Positions 17,235-25,349 of a stretch of DNA of 64,000 nucleotides are shown here, in pieces. Made by a program: the position numbers and the translations under genes. Each line of letters begins with the position of its first letter. The first letter of the stretch is position 1. Source of the DNA: Aedoeadaptatus coxii (lineage in GTDB: Bacteria; Bacillota; Clostridia; Tissierellales; Peptoniphilaceae). Where the stretch lies: assembly GCF_001553115.1 (NCBI RefSeq), contig NZ_KQ960181.1:35911-99910 (forward strand), written 5' to 3'. The notes under the pieces are model-generated. The model was not told the DNA's origin, made no database searches, and was given only the letters and a program-made list of their open reading frames with translations.

Positions 17235-17890
17235 ATTTTCATGACCATCTGCCCTGCCATATAGGCGGCGCCGTACCCGTTGTCGATGTTCACTACCGCC
17301 ACCCCCTCGGCGCAAGAATTGAGCATGGAAAGTAAAGGCGCAACGCCTCCAAAAGCGGCGCCGTAACCTACCGAGGTCGGCACGGCGATAACGGGAGATG
17401 ACACGAGGCCCGCCACGACCGATGGAAGTGCCCCGTCCATGCCGGCGCACACGACGATACTGTCGGCCTGATGTAATAGATCCAGTTTATGGAACAAGCG
17501 ATGAATGCCCGCCACGCCCACATCGTAAACGGTTTCGGTGCCGATACCGAAATAATTCAAAGTACGCACACATTCTTCCGCCACCGGGACGTCCGATGTT
17601 CCCGCCGTTACCACGGCCACTTTCCCAATGGCGGTTTTTTCTTTTTTCGCCATGGCTGTTTTTGAAAGGGGATCGTAATCTAAAAGGTTTTTAATGTCTC
17701 CCAATCCATTAAACCGTTCCTCACTTAAACGCGTGACTAAAACTTCCCCGTCGTGTTCCAACATTTTTTCAATCGCCGCTTTTAAATGATCCGCCGTCTT
17801 GGATTCGCCGAAAATAGTTTCGCCGAATAGGCGGCGTTTTTTGCGCTCAAAATCTGCGGTAATAAATTTCTTCGGCTTTTCACCTTCCAT
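17216..17890 (-). CDS. larB: LarB, nickel-pincer nucleotide cofactor biosynthesis carboxylase
   Basis: 224 residues, AIR-carboxylase (PurE)-like fold. LarB carboxylates nicotinic acid adenine dinucleotide to make the pincer precursor for the nickel cofactor first found in lactate racemase. Family blocks: TAGTSDVPVAEEC, GVAGIHRLF, VCAGMDGALPSVVAGL, AVPTSVGYGAAFGG and VNIDNGYGAAY. The N-terminal region (FGETIFGESKTADHL) is the usual LarB helper segment. Slightly shorter than many LarB. No larA, larC or larE is in the window. The 3' end overlaps the cyclo-ligase gene by 19 bp. Confidence 0.9.
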   Translation of the reverse strand: MEGEKPKKFITADFERKKRRLFGETIFGESKTADHLKAAIEKMLEHDGEVLVTRLSEERFNGLGDIKNLLDYDPLSKTAMAKKEKTAIGKVAVVTAGTSDVPVAEECVRTLNYFGIGTETVYDVGVAGIHRLFHKLDLLHQADSIVVCAGMDGALPSVVAGLVSSPVIAVPTSVGYGAAFGGVAPLLSMLNSCAEGVAVVNIDNGYGAAYMAGQMVMKIYEKTK

Positions 17891-18012
17891 TTTTTCCCTT
17901 TCTATTTTTTAACTCACTGTTATATACTGTTTTGTAACTTTTATTGGGAATAGATCTTAAACTTTCCTAAACCTATTTTATGATATTATGGCAAAAAGGA
18001 TGTGATGATTTC

Positions 18013-18741
18013 GTGTCATTTATCAGTATACGGGATTTATACCGCGTGTACCGCATGGGAAATGAAAAAGTCTATGCTCTTCGCGGCGTCAATTTAGATA
18101 TTGAGCGGGAAGAAATACTCTGCCTACTCGGTACATCGGGCAGCGGAAAATCCACTTTGCTTAATTTAATGGCCGGTCTCGACAAACCTACGAAAGGCGA
18201 GATCGTCATTAACGGAAAAGTACATATGGAAAAACTTTCAGAAGAACGGCTCACGAAATTTCGTCAGTTAAACGTGGGCTTCGTCTTTCAATCTTATAAT
18301 TTAATTCCTACCCTTACCGCCACTGAAAATGTGAGTTTAGGTTTAATTTTTAAAGGCGTCGGCAAGGCGGAACGGGAAGAAAAAGCCCGCGAGATTTTAA
18401 CCCGCGTCGGCCTTGGCGATCGCCTCGAACACAAACCTATGGAAATGAGCGGCGGTCAACAGCAACGGGTTTCCATTGCAAGAGCCTTTGTGGACGCGCC
18501 GCCGATTCTCTTCGCTGACGAACCTACGGGAAATTTAGATACCGCTACGTCGGTGGAGATTATGGAGATGATGTGCGATCTCGCCAAAGAGCACAAACAA
18601 ACTCTCATTATCGTCACCCACGATTTGGAAACGGCAGTATACGCCAACCGCGTCGTGGAGCTGAGGGACGGCATTATTATTCGAGATGAAACGCAAATGG
18701 TAAAAGAGCAGGCCGAGCAATTAAAGCTTGCAGACCATTAA
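18013..18741 (+). CDS. ABC transporter ATP-binding protein, MacB/LolD type
   Basis: About 242 residues from the GTG at 18013. An ATG 33 bases upstream is in frame but lies in a likely promoter stretch. Walker A GTSGSGKSTLLNLMAG, Q-loop FQSYNLIPTL, signature MSGGQQQRVSIARA, Walker B ILFADEPTGNLDT and H-loop VTHDLE are all present. It starts a three-gene unit with an anchored extracellular protein and an FtsX/MacB-type permease. Such mechanotransmission ABC systems move or sense envelope substrates; the substrate is unknown. Confidence 0.9.
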   Translation: MSFISIRDLYRVYRMGNEKVYALRGVNLDIEREEILCLLGTSGSGKSTLLNLMAGLDKPTKGEIVINGKVHMEKLSEERLTKFRQLNVGFVFQSYNLIPTLTATENVSLGLIFKGVGKAEREEKAREILTRVGLGDRLEHKPMEMSGGQQQRVSIARAFVDAPPILFADEPTGNLDTATSVEIMEMMCDLAKEHKQTLIIVTHDLETAVYANRVVELRDGIIIRDETQMVKEQAEQLKLADH

Positions 18742-18758
18742 AATAGTTAGGAGAAACT

Positions 18759-20336
18759 ATGAAGAAGATGAGATCAAAAGTATTGTTAGTCACCGCAGGC
18801 GCTTTGTGCCTTGCCAATGTAGGCGGATTCGTACAGGCGACTCAAAATTCGGGAGGTATGCCCCCTGCCAAAATTACCCAAGGCAGCCATGCCCCTATGT
18901 CCCTTTTAGAATTTTGCGATGTCTCCTGGCCGGAAGCCGCATCCCCGGGAAAAGACATTCCTATTCGTTTTTCCATCGTAAACAACGGAGCGGCTCCGAC
19001 TAAAAATATTTTGATTCGCGCCGAATCCCAGGACTTGGACGCCCTCGTGCCGAAATCGACGAGCACCGTCAATGCGCAGTATTTCGCGCCGAAACAAAAA
19101 GAAACCTATACCTTTAATTTCCGCCTTACATCCAATGCCAAAACAAAAAATTATCCCATTAAATTAACCGCTACTTACGTGGACGCTACTAATGGTGAAA
19201 TACGCGAGTCCACCCAAATCGTGACCGTTATTTCCAGAGGCGGCAACGGTTCCGAAGTTTCCGATGCCGGCAGCTCCTCTCACTCCTCACTGGGAGGCGG
19301 ATCCGGCATGGGCGGTTTTTCCGGCGGCGACATGGGGGATCTCGGCCCCTCTCTCCCCGTAACGGGATCAGGCGGCGCGCCCTCGGGGCAACCTGCTACC
19401 GGCGCCAATACGCCGAAAATCGTTATCGACAGCTACACCATGGATCCTGAAACGGCAAAAGCCGGCGAACCTTTTACCCTCTACTTCAAAATTTTCAACA
19501 CCAATCGAAAAAAACAAGTGCGCAATATTCGCGTCGCTCTTTCAGCCGATGCCGCTGAACCTGTAAGTCTTCCTTCCGGATCGTCTTCCGGTGACGGAGC
19601 TGCCGCAGCCGCTGCAGCTGCTGCATCATCCGGCGGAGGCGATGGCGGCAGCGCCTTTATTCCCGTGGGAAGCAGCAATACCTTCCACATCGAATCCATT
19701 AAACCTCGCCACAGTGCCGAGAAAGAAATTACGTTAACCACTGCACCTGATACGGCGGCAAAAACCTATTCCATTACCGCCACCTTCGAATATGAAGACG
19801 GTAACGGCAATCCTTATACGTCCACGGAAGTCATCGGCATTCCCGTGGTACAAAGCTCCGTATTGGAACCCGGCGATTTAAAAGTGGATAAAGAAGGCTT
19901 CGTCGGCGAAGAAATGCCCTTGTCTTTTGAATTTTTCAACACGGGCAAATCCGTTCTGGCCAATGTCATGGTGAAGCTGCGCGGCAACTTCGATGCCGAC
20001 ACCAATACCTACTTTGCAGGAAGCGTCGCACCTTCCAGCGCCGAAACCTACGACGTCAACATTACGCCGAGAGAAAAAGGTGAGCAAAAAGGCGAGATCG
20101 TCATTTCCTACGACGATTCTACGGGAAAACGTCAGGAATTTATTAAGCCTTTCGTCGTCAATGTCTCCGACGGCGTAGGTAATGGAGACGAAGAAGACGA
20201 AAATGAAAACAAGCGCCCGGCATGGGCCATTCCCCTCGGTCTCTTCTCACTGGCGGCCATTGGCGGCGGCGTTGGATTTTACGTCTATAAAAAACGGAAA
20301 CAAAAAGAGTCGAGCGACGAGGATTTGATGGTCTAA
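18759..20336 (+). CDS. Signal-peptide, C-terminally anchored protein with NEW3/CARDB-like domains, ABC partner
   Basis: 525 residues: signal peptide (1-27, VQA cleavage), then three Ig-like units (about 45-140, 215-345, 365-465) of the type found in COG1361/NPCBM-associated NEW3 domains (IRFSIVNNGAAPTKNILI, FTLYFKIFNTNRKK, LSFEFFNTGKSVLANV). They are separated by Gly/Ser-rich linkers and a run of ten alanines. A C-terminal TM helix (about 485-508) with a lysine/arginine stop follows. It sits between the ATPase and permease genes (17-bp gap; 1-base TAATG overlap), so it probably acts as the extracytoplasmic adaptor of that ABC system. Exact domain family is by eye. Confidence 0.75.
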   Translation: MKKMRSKVLLVTAGALCLANVGGFVQATQNSGGMPPAKITQGSHAPMSLLEFCDVSWPEAASPGKDIPIRFSIVNNGAAPTKNILIRAESQDLDALVPKSTSTVNAQYFAPKQKETYTFNFRLTSNAKTKNYPIKLTATYVDATNGEIRESTQIVTVISRGGNGSEVSDAGSSSHSSLGGGSGMGGFSGGDMGDLGPSLPVTGSGGAPSGQPATGANTPKIVIDSYTMDPETAKAGEPFTLYFKIFNTNRKKQVRNIRVALSADAAEPVSLPSGSSSGDGAAAAAAAAASSGGGDGGSAFIPVGSSNTFHIESIKPRHSAEKEITLTTAPDTAAKTYSITATFEYEDGNGNPYTSTEVIGIPVVQSSVLEPGDLKVDKEGFVGEEMPLSFEFFNTGKSVLANVMVKLRGNFDADTNTYFAGSVAPSSAETYDVNITPREKGEQKGEIVISYDDSTGKRQEFIKPFVVNVSDGVGNGDEEDENENKRPAWAIPLGLFSLAAIGGGVGFYVYKKRKQKESSDEDLMV

Positions 20337-21661
20337 TGAGCTTTAGAGATTTATTGGATATGGCGAGGCGCAATCTCCTCGCCAGAAAACTCCGTACAGG
20401 CCTTACCCTTCTCGGCGTAGTCATCGGATGTGTCTCCATTATTTTAATGATGAGCTTCGGCTACGGCATTACGGAGAACAATCGCCGTATGATGGAAGGC
20501 TTCGGCGATGTTCTCAACATTCAGGTTTCGGAAAACAGTACACAACCCGGCGGAAAAAGTAAGAAGACGCCTAAAAAAATTACCGATCGCTCCATTCAGG
20601 ATTTCAAAAAAATTCCCCACGTCATCGACGTTACGCCGGTCTATAACGCCACTATTTCGGCAAAGTACAGAAACTATACCGGTGACTTTTTGTCCATTAC
20701 CGCCATGAACAAGGAAACCTACTCGACTTTAAATTGGCACACGGATAAAGGCAGCCTCTTTCACGGAAACGGCGAGGGGCAACTCATATTCGGAAGTGAA
20801 ATGGTCGATAGCTTTTACGATCCAAAGGTTACCGATACGGAAATGGACGCCGATAATAAAGACGACGCACCTCCCCTGTTCGAGGCGGCGGGAAAAACAT
20901 TAAGCGTAACCTCTTCCGATATGCCGGATATGGGGTTCGGCGGGCCGTCGGAAACGCCATCAACCAATGGCAAGTCGACGGATTTAAAAGTAGCGGGCGT
21001 CTTAAAAAAGACGAAAAAATCCCAATACGATAACGGCGCATTTATGACCATAGACGGTTATAAAAAATTGGCGGAGACCTTAAACCTTCCCGCGCCGGAT
21101 AAGGGTAGCTACCCGACGGTACAAGTTCGCATCGACGATACGGAAAATGCAGAAGACGTTACCGATGCCATTAAGGATTTAGGCTACGAACCTTCCGGTT
21201 TGCTGGAAGCCATTAAGAGCATGAATCGCGGCATGGCCATCGTCAACGCCATCTTCGCCGGCATCGGTTCCATTTCCTTTATCGTCGCTGCCATCGGTAT
21301 CGCCAACACGATGATCATGTCCATTTACGAACGTACAAAAGAAATCGGCGTCATGAAAGTTATCGGCGCCTCTATTCAGGATATTCAAAAACTCTTTTTA
21401 ACGGAGGCGGCGCTTATCGGTTTTATAGGCGGCGTCATCGGCGTCACATTGAGTCTTATGATGAGCGCAGGATTTAACGCCATAGGCAATCGGTTTGCGC
21501 AAGCACAGGGTGCGGAAGAAGCGATTAAACTTTCCTACATCCCCTTCTGGCTTATTCTCGTCGCCCTCATCTTCTCCACTTTGGTCGGCGTCGCCGCAGG
21601 CTATTTCCCGGCAAAACGCGCCATGAATCTTTCGGCATTGGACGCCATCCGAAGCGATTAA
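20336..21661 (+). CDS. ABC transporter permease, MacB/FtsX family
   Basis: 441 residues. TM1 (about 20-45) is followed by a large extracellular MacB_PCD-like domain (about 50-305) and a C-terminal FtsX domain with three TM helices (about 315-340, 363-390, 405-430). The conserved block MSIYERTKEIGVMKVIGAS precedes TM3 as in MacB. The end PAKRAMNLSALDAIRSD is the usual coupling tail. Starts in the TAATG overlap with the anchored protein, so the two are translationally coupled. Energised by the ATPase at 18013. Confidence 0.92.
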   Translation: MSFRDLLDMARRNLLARKLRTGLTLLGVVIGCVSIILMMSFGYGITENNRRMMEGFGDVLNIQVSENSTQPGGKSKKTPKKITDRSIQDFKKIPHVIDVTPVYNATISAKYRNYTGDFLSITAMNKETYSTLNWHTDKGSLFHGNGEGQLIFGSEMVDSFYDPKVTDTEMDADNKDDAPPLFEAAGKTLSVTSSDMPDMGFGGPSETPSTNGKSTDLKVAGVLKKTKKSQYDNGAFMTIDGYKKLAETLNLPAPDKGSYPTVQVRIDDTENAEDVTDAIKDLGYEPSGLLEAIKSMNRGMAIVNAIFAGIGSISFIVAAIGIANTMIMSIYERTKEIGVMKVIGASIQDIQKLFLTEAALIGFIGGVIGVTLSLMMSAGFNAIGNRFAQAQGAEEAIKLSYIPFWLILVALIFSTLVGVAAGYFPAKRAMNLSALDAIRSD

Positions 21662-21692
21662 AACCCATATAGATTTCCTCTATGTAGCTATG

Positions 21693-21718
21693 TTTTCCAT
21701 TGTAAAATACAATGGAAA
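21693..21718 (+). terminator. Terminator after the ABC unit
   Basis: 12-bp stem TTTTCCATTGTA with its complement around a 2-base loop, 32 bases after the permease stop. The downstream T-run is weak; the stem itself is flanked by T and A runs and could work both ways. Confidence 0.55.
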
Positions 21719-21799
21719 AACGGGAATTTGTCCCGGATGAAGGTGAAATATTTGTTAAAATACTAGTAGTGTTATTTATAGTTCAAGGAGGAAATTTAA

Positions 21800-22576
21800 A
21801 TGAACAAAAAACTGAATATCGTGGCTCTTGCCCTCGTACTTTCCGCAGGTCTTACAGCTTGTGGTCCGAAAGCTGAAAATGCACCGGCAAACAATGCTGC
21901 ACAAAACAACGCTGCTGCAAACGCAAACGCTAATGCAGACAAGGAAAAAGCACCTGCAGCTGAAGTCGGCGAAATGAAGGGTGAAGAACTCGACAAAATT
22001 ATGGAAGATAACAAGGCTAAAGAAAATGTCACCGTTATCGACGTTCGCAGCCCCGAAGAATACAACGAAGGCCACGTTAAATATGCTATTAACATGCCCC
22101 TCGATACTTTTGAACAAGATCTTTCTAAAATTGAAGATTTAAAAGATGCTGAAGTTATTACCATTTGCAACTCCGGCAAGAAGAGCGGCGAAGCTGCTAA
22201 GATCTTAGTAGACAACGGCTTCAAAAACGTTAAAAACGCAGAAGGCGTTAAGAAATTCGACTACACGACCATGACGAAAGTTACCAACGTTCGCGGCGCT
22301 GAATTCGTTGAACTTGCTAAATCCGGCAAATACACCATCATCGACGCTCGTGACGCTAAAGATTTCGAAAAGAGCCACGTAGACGGCGCTATCAATGTTT
22401 TAGTCGACGAATTCGACGCAAAATACAGCGAACTTCCCACCGACAAACCGTTCTTAACCTACTGCTACTCCGGCAACCGCTCCTGGGAAATTGCTTCCAA
22501 GTTAACTGAAAAAGGTCACGAAGCAACCAACTCTTTGGACGGTACCAAAGAATTTGACGGCTTTGAATTAAAGTAA
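21800..22576 (+). CDS. Lipoprotein with two rhodanese domains
   Basis: 258 residues. Lipobox LTAC at Cys 21, followed by an Ala/Asn-rich tether (about 22-55). Rhodanese domain 1 (about 60-155) has VIDVRSPEEYNEGHVK and the active-site loop CNSGKKS. Domain 2 (about 165-258) has IIDARDAKDFEKSHVDGA and CYSGNRS. Both keep the persulfide Cys, so sulfur transfer outside the membrane is possible. AAGGAGG lies 8 bases before the ATG and a terminator follows. Codon choice looks optimised, hinting at high expression. It directly precedes the glycosyltransferase/Fe-S operon. Confidence 0.9.
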   Translation: MNKKLNIVALALVLSAGLTACGPKAENAPANNAAQNNAAANANANADKEKAPAAEVGEMKGEELDKIMEDNKAKENVTVIDVRSPEEYNEGHVKYAINMPLDTFEQDLSKIEDLKDAEVITICNSGKKSGEAAKILVDNGFKNVKNAEGVKKFDYTTMTKVTNVRGAEFVELAKSGKYTIIDARDAKDFEKSHVDGAINVLVDEFDAKYSELPTDKPFLTYCYSGNRSWEIASKLTEKGHEATNSLDGTKEFDGFELK

Positions 22577-22584
22577 ATTAAAAA

Positions 22585-22613
22585 GTGCCTTGTCAAATGA
22601 CAAGGCCTTTTTC
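22585..22613 (+). terminator. Terminator after the rhodanese lipoprotein gene
   Basis: 8-bp stem GCCTTGTC/GACAAGGC, 4-base loop, then CTTTTTC. The next gene starts 15 bases later, so readthrough may feed the following operon. Confidence 0.8.
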
Positions 22614-22627
22614 TTGTGGAGACTTTT

Positions 22628-23359
22628 ATGAATACCATTATCTTTTTCTCCCGCACGCCGGAGCCCGGCCACGGAAAGACGAGGCTCCGCAAAGATGTTC
22701 CCGACGAAAAAGTCGATGCCATTGTCGCCTATCTCTACGAAAAAATGTATGGTACTTTGGCGAACACCCCTTTTCGCCTCGTCATCCACTACGACGGCAA
22801 GGTTCCCGCAAAAAATGTGCCTTCCTTTTTACAGGAAGGACGCGATCTCGGGGATAAAATGGCTCGCTCCCTGCAACGGGAATTACCCCATGGCCCTGCC
22901 CTTTTAATCGGCTCGGATTTAATGGGCGTCGACGAAGATTACATTGCAGATGCTCTCCGCGCTTTGGAAAAAAAGGACATCGTCTTGGGTCCTGCCCACG
23001 ACGGCGGCTACGGCCTCGTCGGCATGACGCATTTCGTAGATATTTTTTCGGGGATCACGTACAGCCAAGAGGATGTACTGGAAAACACCGTAAAAAAAGC
23101 GAAAGCCCAAGGCAAATCCGTCGCCCTTCTCGACACCATTCGCGACATCGACGATATTAGCGACCTTGCCGCGGAAGTTTTGGAATGCCCCATTGCATCT
23201 TTTTCGGAAAATGAAACGTGTTTTCTGTTTTGCAGCAACGACGGAAAAGAGTTAAAGGTATTTAAAAGAGATCCTAACAATACATCGGGACTACTCCATC
23301 CGACGATTATGATGCCATTCTTTCATTTCATTTCCAATAACGTAAAGGAGACATTATGA
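22628..23359 (+). CDS. TIGR04282/DUF2064-type glycosyltransferase (arsenosugar-associated transferase 1)
   Basis: 243 residues from the ATG at 22628 (GTGGAG 6 bases upstream). GT-A nucleotidyl/glycosyltransferase fold: the N-terminal RTPEPGHGKTRLRKDV is the family nucleotide-binding block, LLIGSDLMGVDEDYI holds the DxD-like segment, and LGPAHDGGYGLVGM is the classic DUF2064 signature. In other bacteria this family pairs with the TIGR04283 transferase near arsenosugar rSAM genes; its partner lies at 24687. It overlaps the next gene by 4 bases. Actual sugar and acceptor are unknown. Confidence 0.85.
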   Translation: MNTIIFFSRTPEPGHGKTRLRKDVPDEKVDAIVAYLYEKMYGTLANTPFRLVIHYDGKVPAKNVPSFLQEGRDLGDKMARSLQRELPHGPALLIGSDLMGVDEDYIADALRALEKKDIVLGPAHDGGYGLVGMTHFVDIFSGITYSQEDVLENTVKKAKAQGKSVALLDTIRDIDDISDLAAEVLECPIASFSENETCFLFCSNDGKELKVFKRDPNNTSGLLHPTIMMPFFHFISNNVKETL

Positions 23360-24054
23360 AGCTAAACAAAAAGATCATAACCATAGGCATAATTATCGCC
23401 TGCTTACTCGTCTATTTTTTCGTTCCCTCGGTAAATCAGGGAATTAACCGCGCCATACGCGTCCTCACAACCGAAGGCATCGACGGTATCGCCGCCTACA
23501 TTCGCAGCTTCGGCGTCTACGCCGTCATCGTATCCTTCCTTCTAATGGTCCTCCAATCCATTATTTCGCCGATTCCCGCATTTTTTATTACCCTGGCAAA
23601 CTCCGCCATTTTCGGCTGGGTTAACGGCGCCATTCTCTCCTGGTCTTCCGCCATGGCAGGTGCCGCCCTTTGCTTTTATATTTCCAGAATTTTAGGGCGG
23701 GACGTCGCCGAAAAATTTACCGGCAAAGGTATGCTCGAAACCGTAGATAAATTTTTCGAAAATTACGGAAAATACGCCATCTTAATCGCCCGCCTCCTCC
23801 CCTTTATGAGTTTCGACTTGGTTAGCTACGCCGCCGGTTTAACGGGCATGAGCTTCCTCGCATTTTTCGTCGCCACAGGCCTCGGTCAACTTCCGGCGAC
23901 CATCGTCTATTCCTATGTAGGCGGTACCCTTACAGGCGGCGCACAAAAACTAATGATGGGCTTGCTTATTCTATTTGCCCTCTCCATTGCCATTTTTGTA
24001 GGCAAGAAGGTTTACAATGACAGACGCAACAAAAAAGCAAACCAAATGGATTAA
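23356..24054 (+). CDS. VTT-domain (TVP38/TMEM64, DedA-like) membrane protein 1
   Basis: 232 residues, about six hydrophobic segments. The SNARE-associated/VTT core is recognisable: FFITLANSAIFGWVNGAILSW, GRDVAEKFTGKG, and LIARLLPFMSFDLVSYAAGL, where the FDLVSYAAGLTGMSFLAF block is the conserved re-entrant loop. TVP38/DedA proteins are membrane scramblase or transport candidates. ATGA overlap with the preceding glycosyltransferase and a 38-bp overlap with a second VTT gene show a tight operon. Confidence 0.88.
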   Translation: MKLNKKIITIGIIIACLLVYFFVPSVNQGINRAIRVLTTEGIDGIAAYIRSFGVYAVIVSFLLMVLQSIISPIPAFFITLANSAIFGWVNGAILSWSSAMAGAALCFYISRILGRDVAEKFTGKGMLETVDKFFENYGKYAILIARLLPFMSFDLVSYAAGLTGMSFLAFFVATGLGQLPATIVYSYVGGTLTGGAQKLMMGLLILFALSIAIFVGKKVYNDRRNKKANQMD

Positions 24055-24694
24055 AATTCTTACGGCTATACTTTTGGCGGCAATCTTTTTTGTCGCCTTT
24101 AAGTATATTAAGGACTATTTTACGGAAGAACGGATTCAATCGATTTTAAACGACGCCGGACTTTGGGCGCCTGCCATTTACATCTTGCTTTGGGCGACGC
24201 TTCCTATTTTTCTATTTCCCGTTCCCCTTCTCGTCGTACCCAGCGGCTATATTTTCGGAACGACCATGGGCGTCGTCTATACGCTTATCGGCTGCGCGGT
24301 GAATATTGTCATAATGTATTACCTTGCGGCGAAACTGGCGCGGAAACCGATTAGCGAATTGGTGGAAAAAAAGAGCAACGATAAAATCAAGAAGATTTTC
24401 TTTCATCCCTCGGGCACGAGTCAAGGCGTATTTTTTATCTTCCGATTGATTCCCCTGGTCTCTTACAATCTCATTAACTACATGGCGGGTATTTTACAGA
24501 TTCAATTCCTGCCCTACTTTGTGTTAAGTTTAGTGGGCATTACGCCGGGGATCTTCGCCTTTATTTATTTAGGAGAGCAAATCCACGATCCGAGCACACC
24601 GGAATTTAAGCTGGCGATTTTCTTCCTCTTACTTTTAACGGCGCTATCCCTCATTCTCCTGAAGATTTATAATAAGAGGCATCGGAATGATTAG
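24017..24694 (+). CDS. VTT-domain (TVP38/TMEM64) membrane protein 2
   Basis: 225 residues, also five or six hydrophobic segments. VTT core: FPVPLLVVPSGYIFGTTMGV, then FIFRLIPLVSYNLINYMAG with the conserved Arg-x-x-Pro and NxxNY-like loop. It is clearly diverged from the first copy, so a tandem pair that may heterodimerise is more likely than a recent duplication. The start has AAGAAGG about 7 bases upstream, inside the previous gene (38-bp overlap). Confidence 0.87.
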   Translation: MTDATKKQTKWIKILTAILLAAIFFVAFKYIKDYFTEERIQSILNDAGLWAPAIYILLWATLPIFLFPVPLLVVPSGYIFGTTMGVVYTLIGCAVNIVIMYYLAAKLARKPISELVEKKSNDKIKKIFFHPSGTSQGVFFIFRLIPLVSYNLINYMAGILQIQFLPYFVLSLVGITPGIFAFIYLGEQIHDPSTPEFKLAIFFLLLLTALSLILLKIYNKRHRND

Positions 24695-25334
24695 TATCAT
24701 CATCCCCTGTTACAACGAAATCAAAAACATTGATCGACTGCAAAAAGCCTTAGATGCTCTGGAGGGCGAAAGGGAAATTCTCTTTACAGACGGCGGCTCT
24801 ACCGACGGAAGTTTTGAGCGCATTCGCTACCCTAAGATCCAAAAGGCGAAGGGCCGCGGCGCACAAATGGATCTGGCCGTAGAACAGACAAAAGGGGATG
24901 TGCTTTGGTTTTTACACGGAGACACCTTCCCCGAAAAAACCGCCCTTCGATCCATCGAAGAGAGCCGGGCGGAGTGGGGCTGTTTCAAGCTGCGCTTCCG
25001 CTCGAAGAAAGCCATGATGCGCATCGTCGCTTTTAATTCCGATAACCGCGTGCGCTTTCGCCACATCGCTTTCGGCGATCAGGGTATTTTTATTCGCCGA
25101 GCGCTTTACGACGACATCGGCGGCTTTCGCCATATTCCTCTTATGGAAGATTACGATCTTTCCATTCGATTAAAAGAAAAAGGCTACAAGCCCGCCCTTT
25201 TAAAAAACACACTCTTTACAGACGCCAGACGCTTTGAAGAGAACGGCATTTGGCACACGATTTTTCATATGCAACGCTTGCAACGCGCCTTCCGCAAAGG
25301 CGTGGATCCTGCGATTTTAGCGAAAGAATATTAA
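24687..25334 (+). CDS. TIGR04283-type family 2 glycosyltransferase (arsenosugar-associated transferase 2)
   Basis: 215 residues. GT2 fold: ISIIIPCYNEIKNIDRL at the N-terminus, LFTDGGSTDGS, the TIGR04283 block KGRGAQMDLAVEQTKGDVLWF, then LHGDTFPEK (DxD-like) and a C-terminal GFRHIPLMEDYDLSIRLKEKG acceptor motif. Together with the DUF2064 protein it reproduces the transferase 1/transferase 2 pair. It overlaps the preceding VTT gene by 8 bp; the next gene follows after 15 bp. Confidence 0.87.
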   Translation: MISIIIPCYNEIKNIDRLQKALDALEGEREILFTDGGSTDGSFERIRYPKIQKAKGRGAQMDLAVEQTKGDVLWFLHGDTFPEKTALRSIEESRAEWGCFKLRFRSKKAMMRIVAFNSDNRVRFRHIAFGDQGIFIRRALYDDIGGFRHIPLMEDYDLSIRLKEKGYKPALLKNTLFTDARRFEENGIWHTIFHMQRLQRAFRKGVDPAILAKEY

Positions 25335-25349
25335 GGAAAGGAGTTCATT

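Noticed and set aside
19600-19640. GCTGCAGC-rich stretch as a DNA repeat element
   Set aside because: It simply encodes the alanine run of the anchored protein, in frame and flanked by Gly/Ser linkers.
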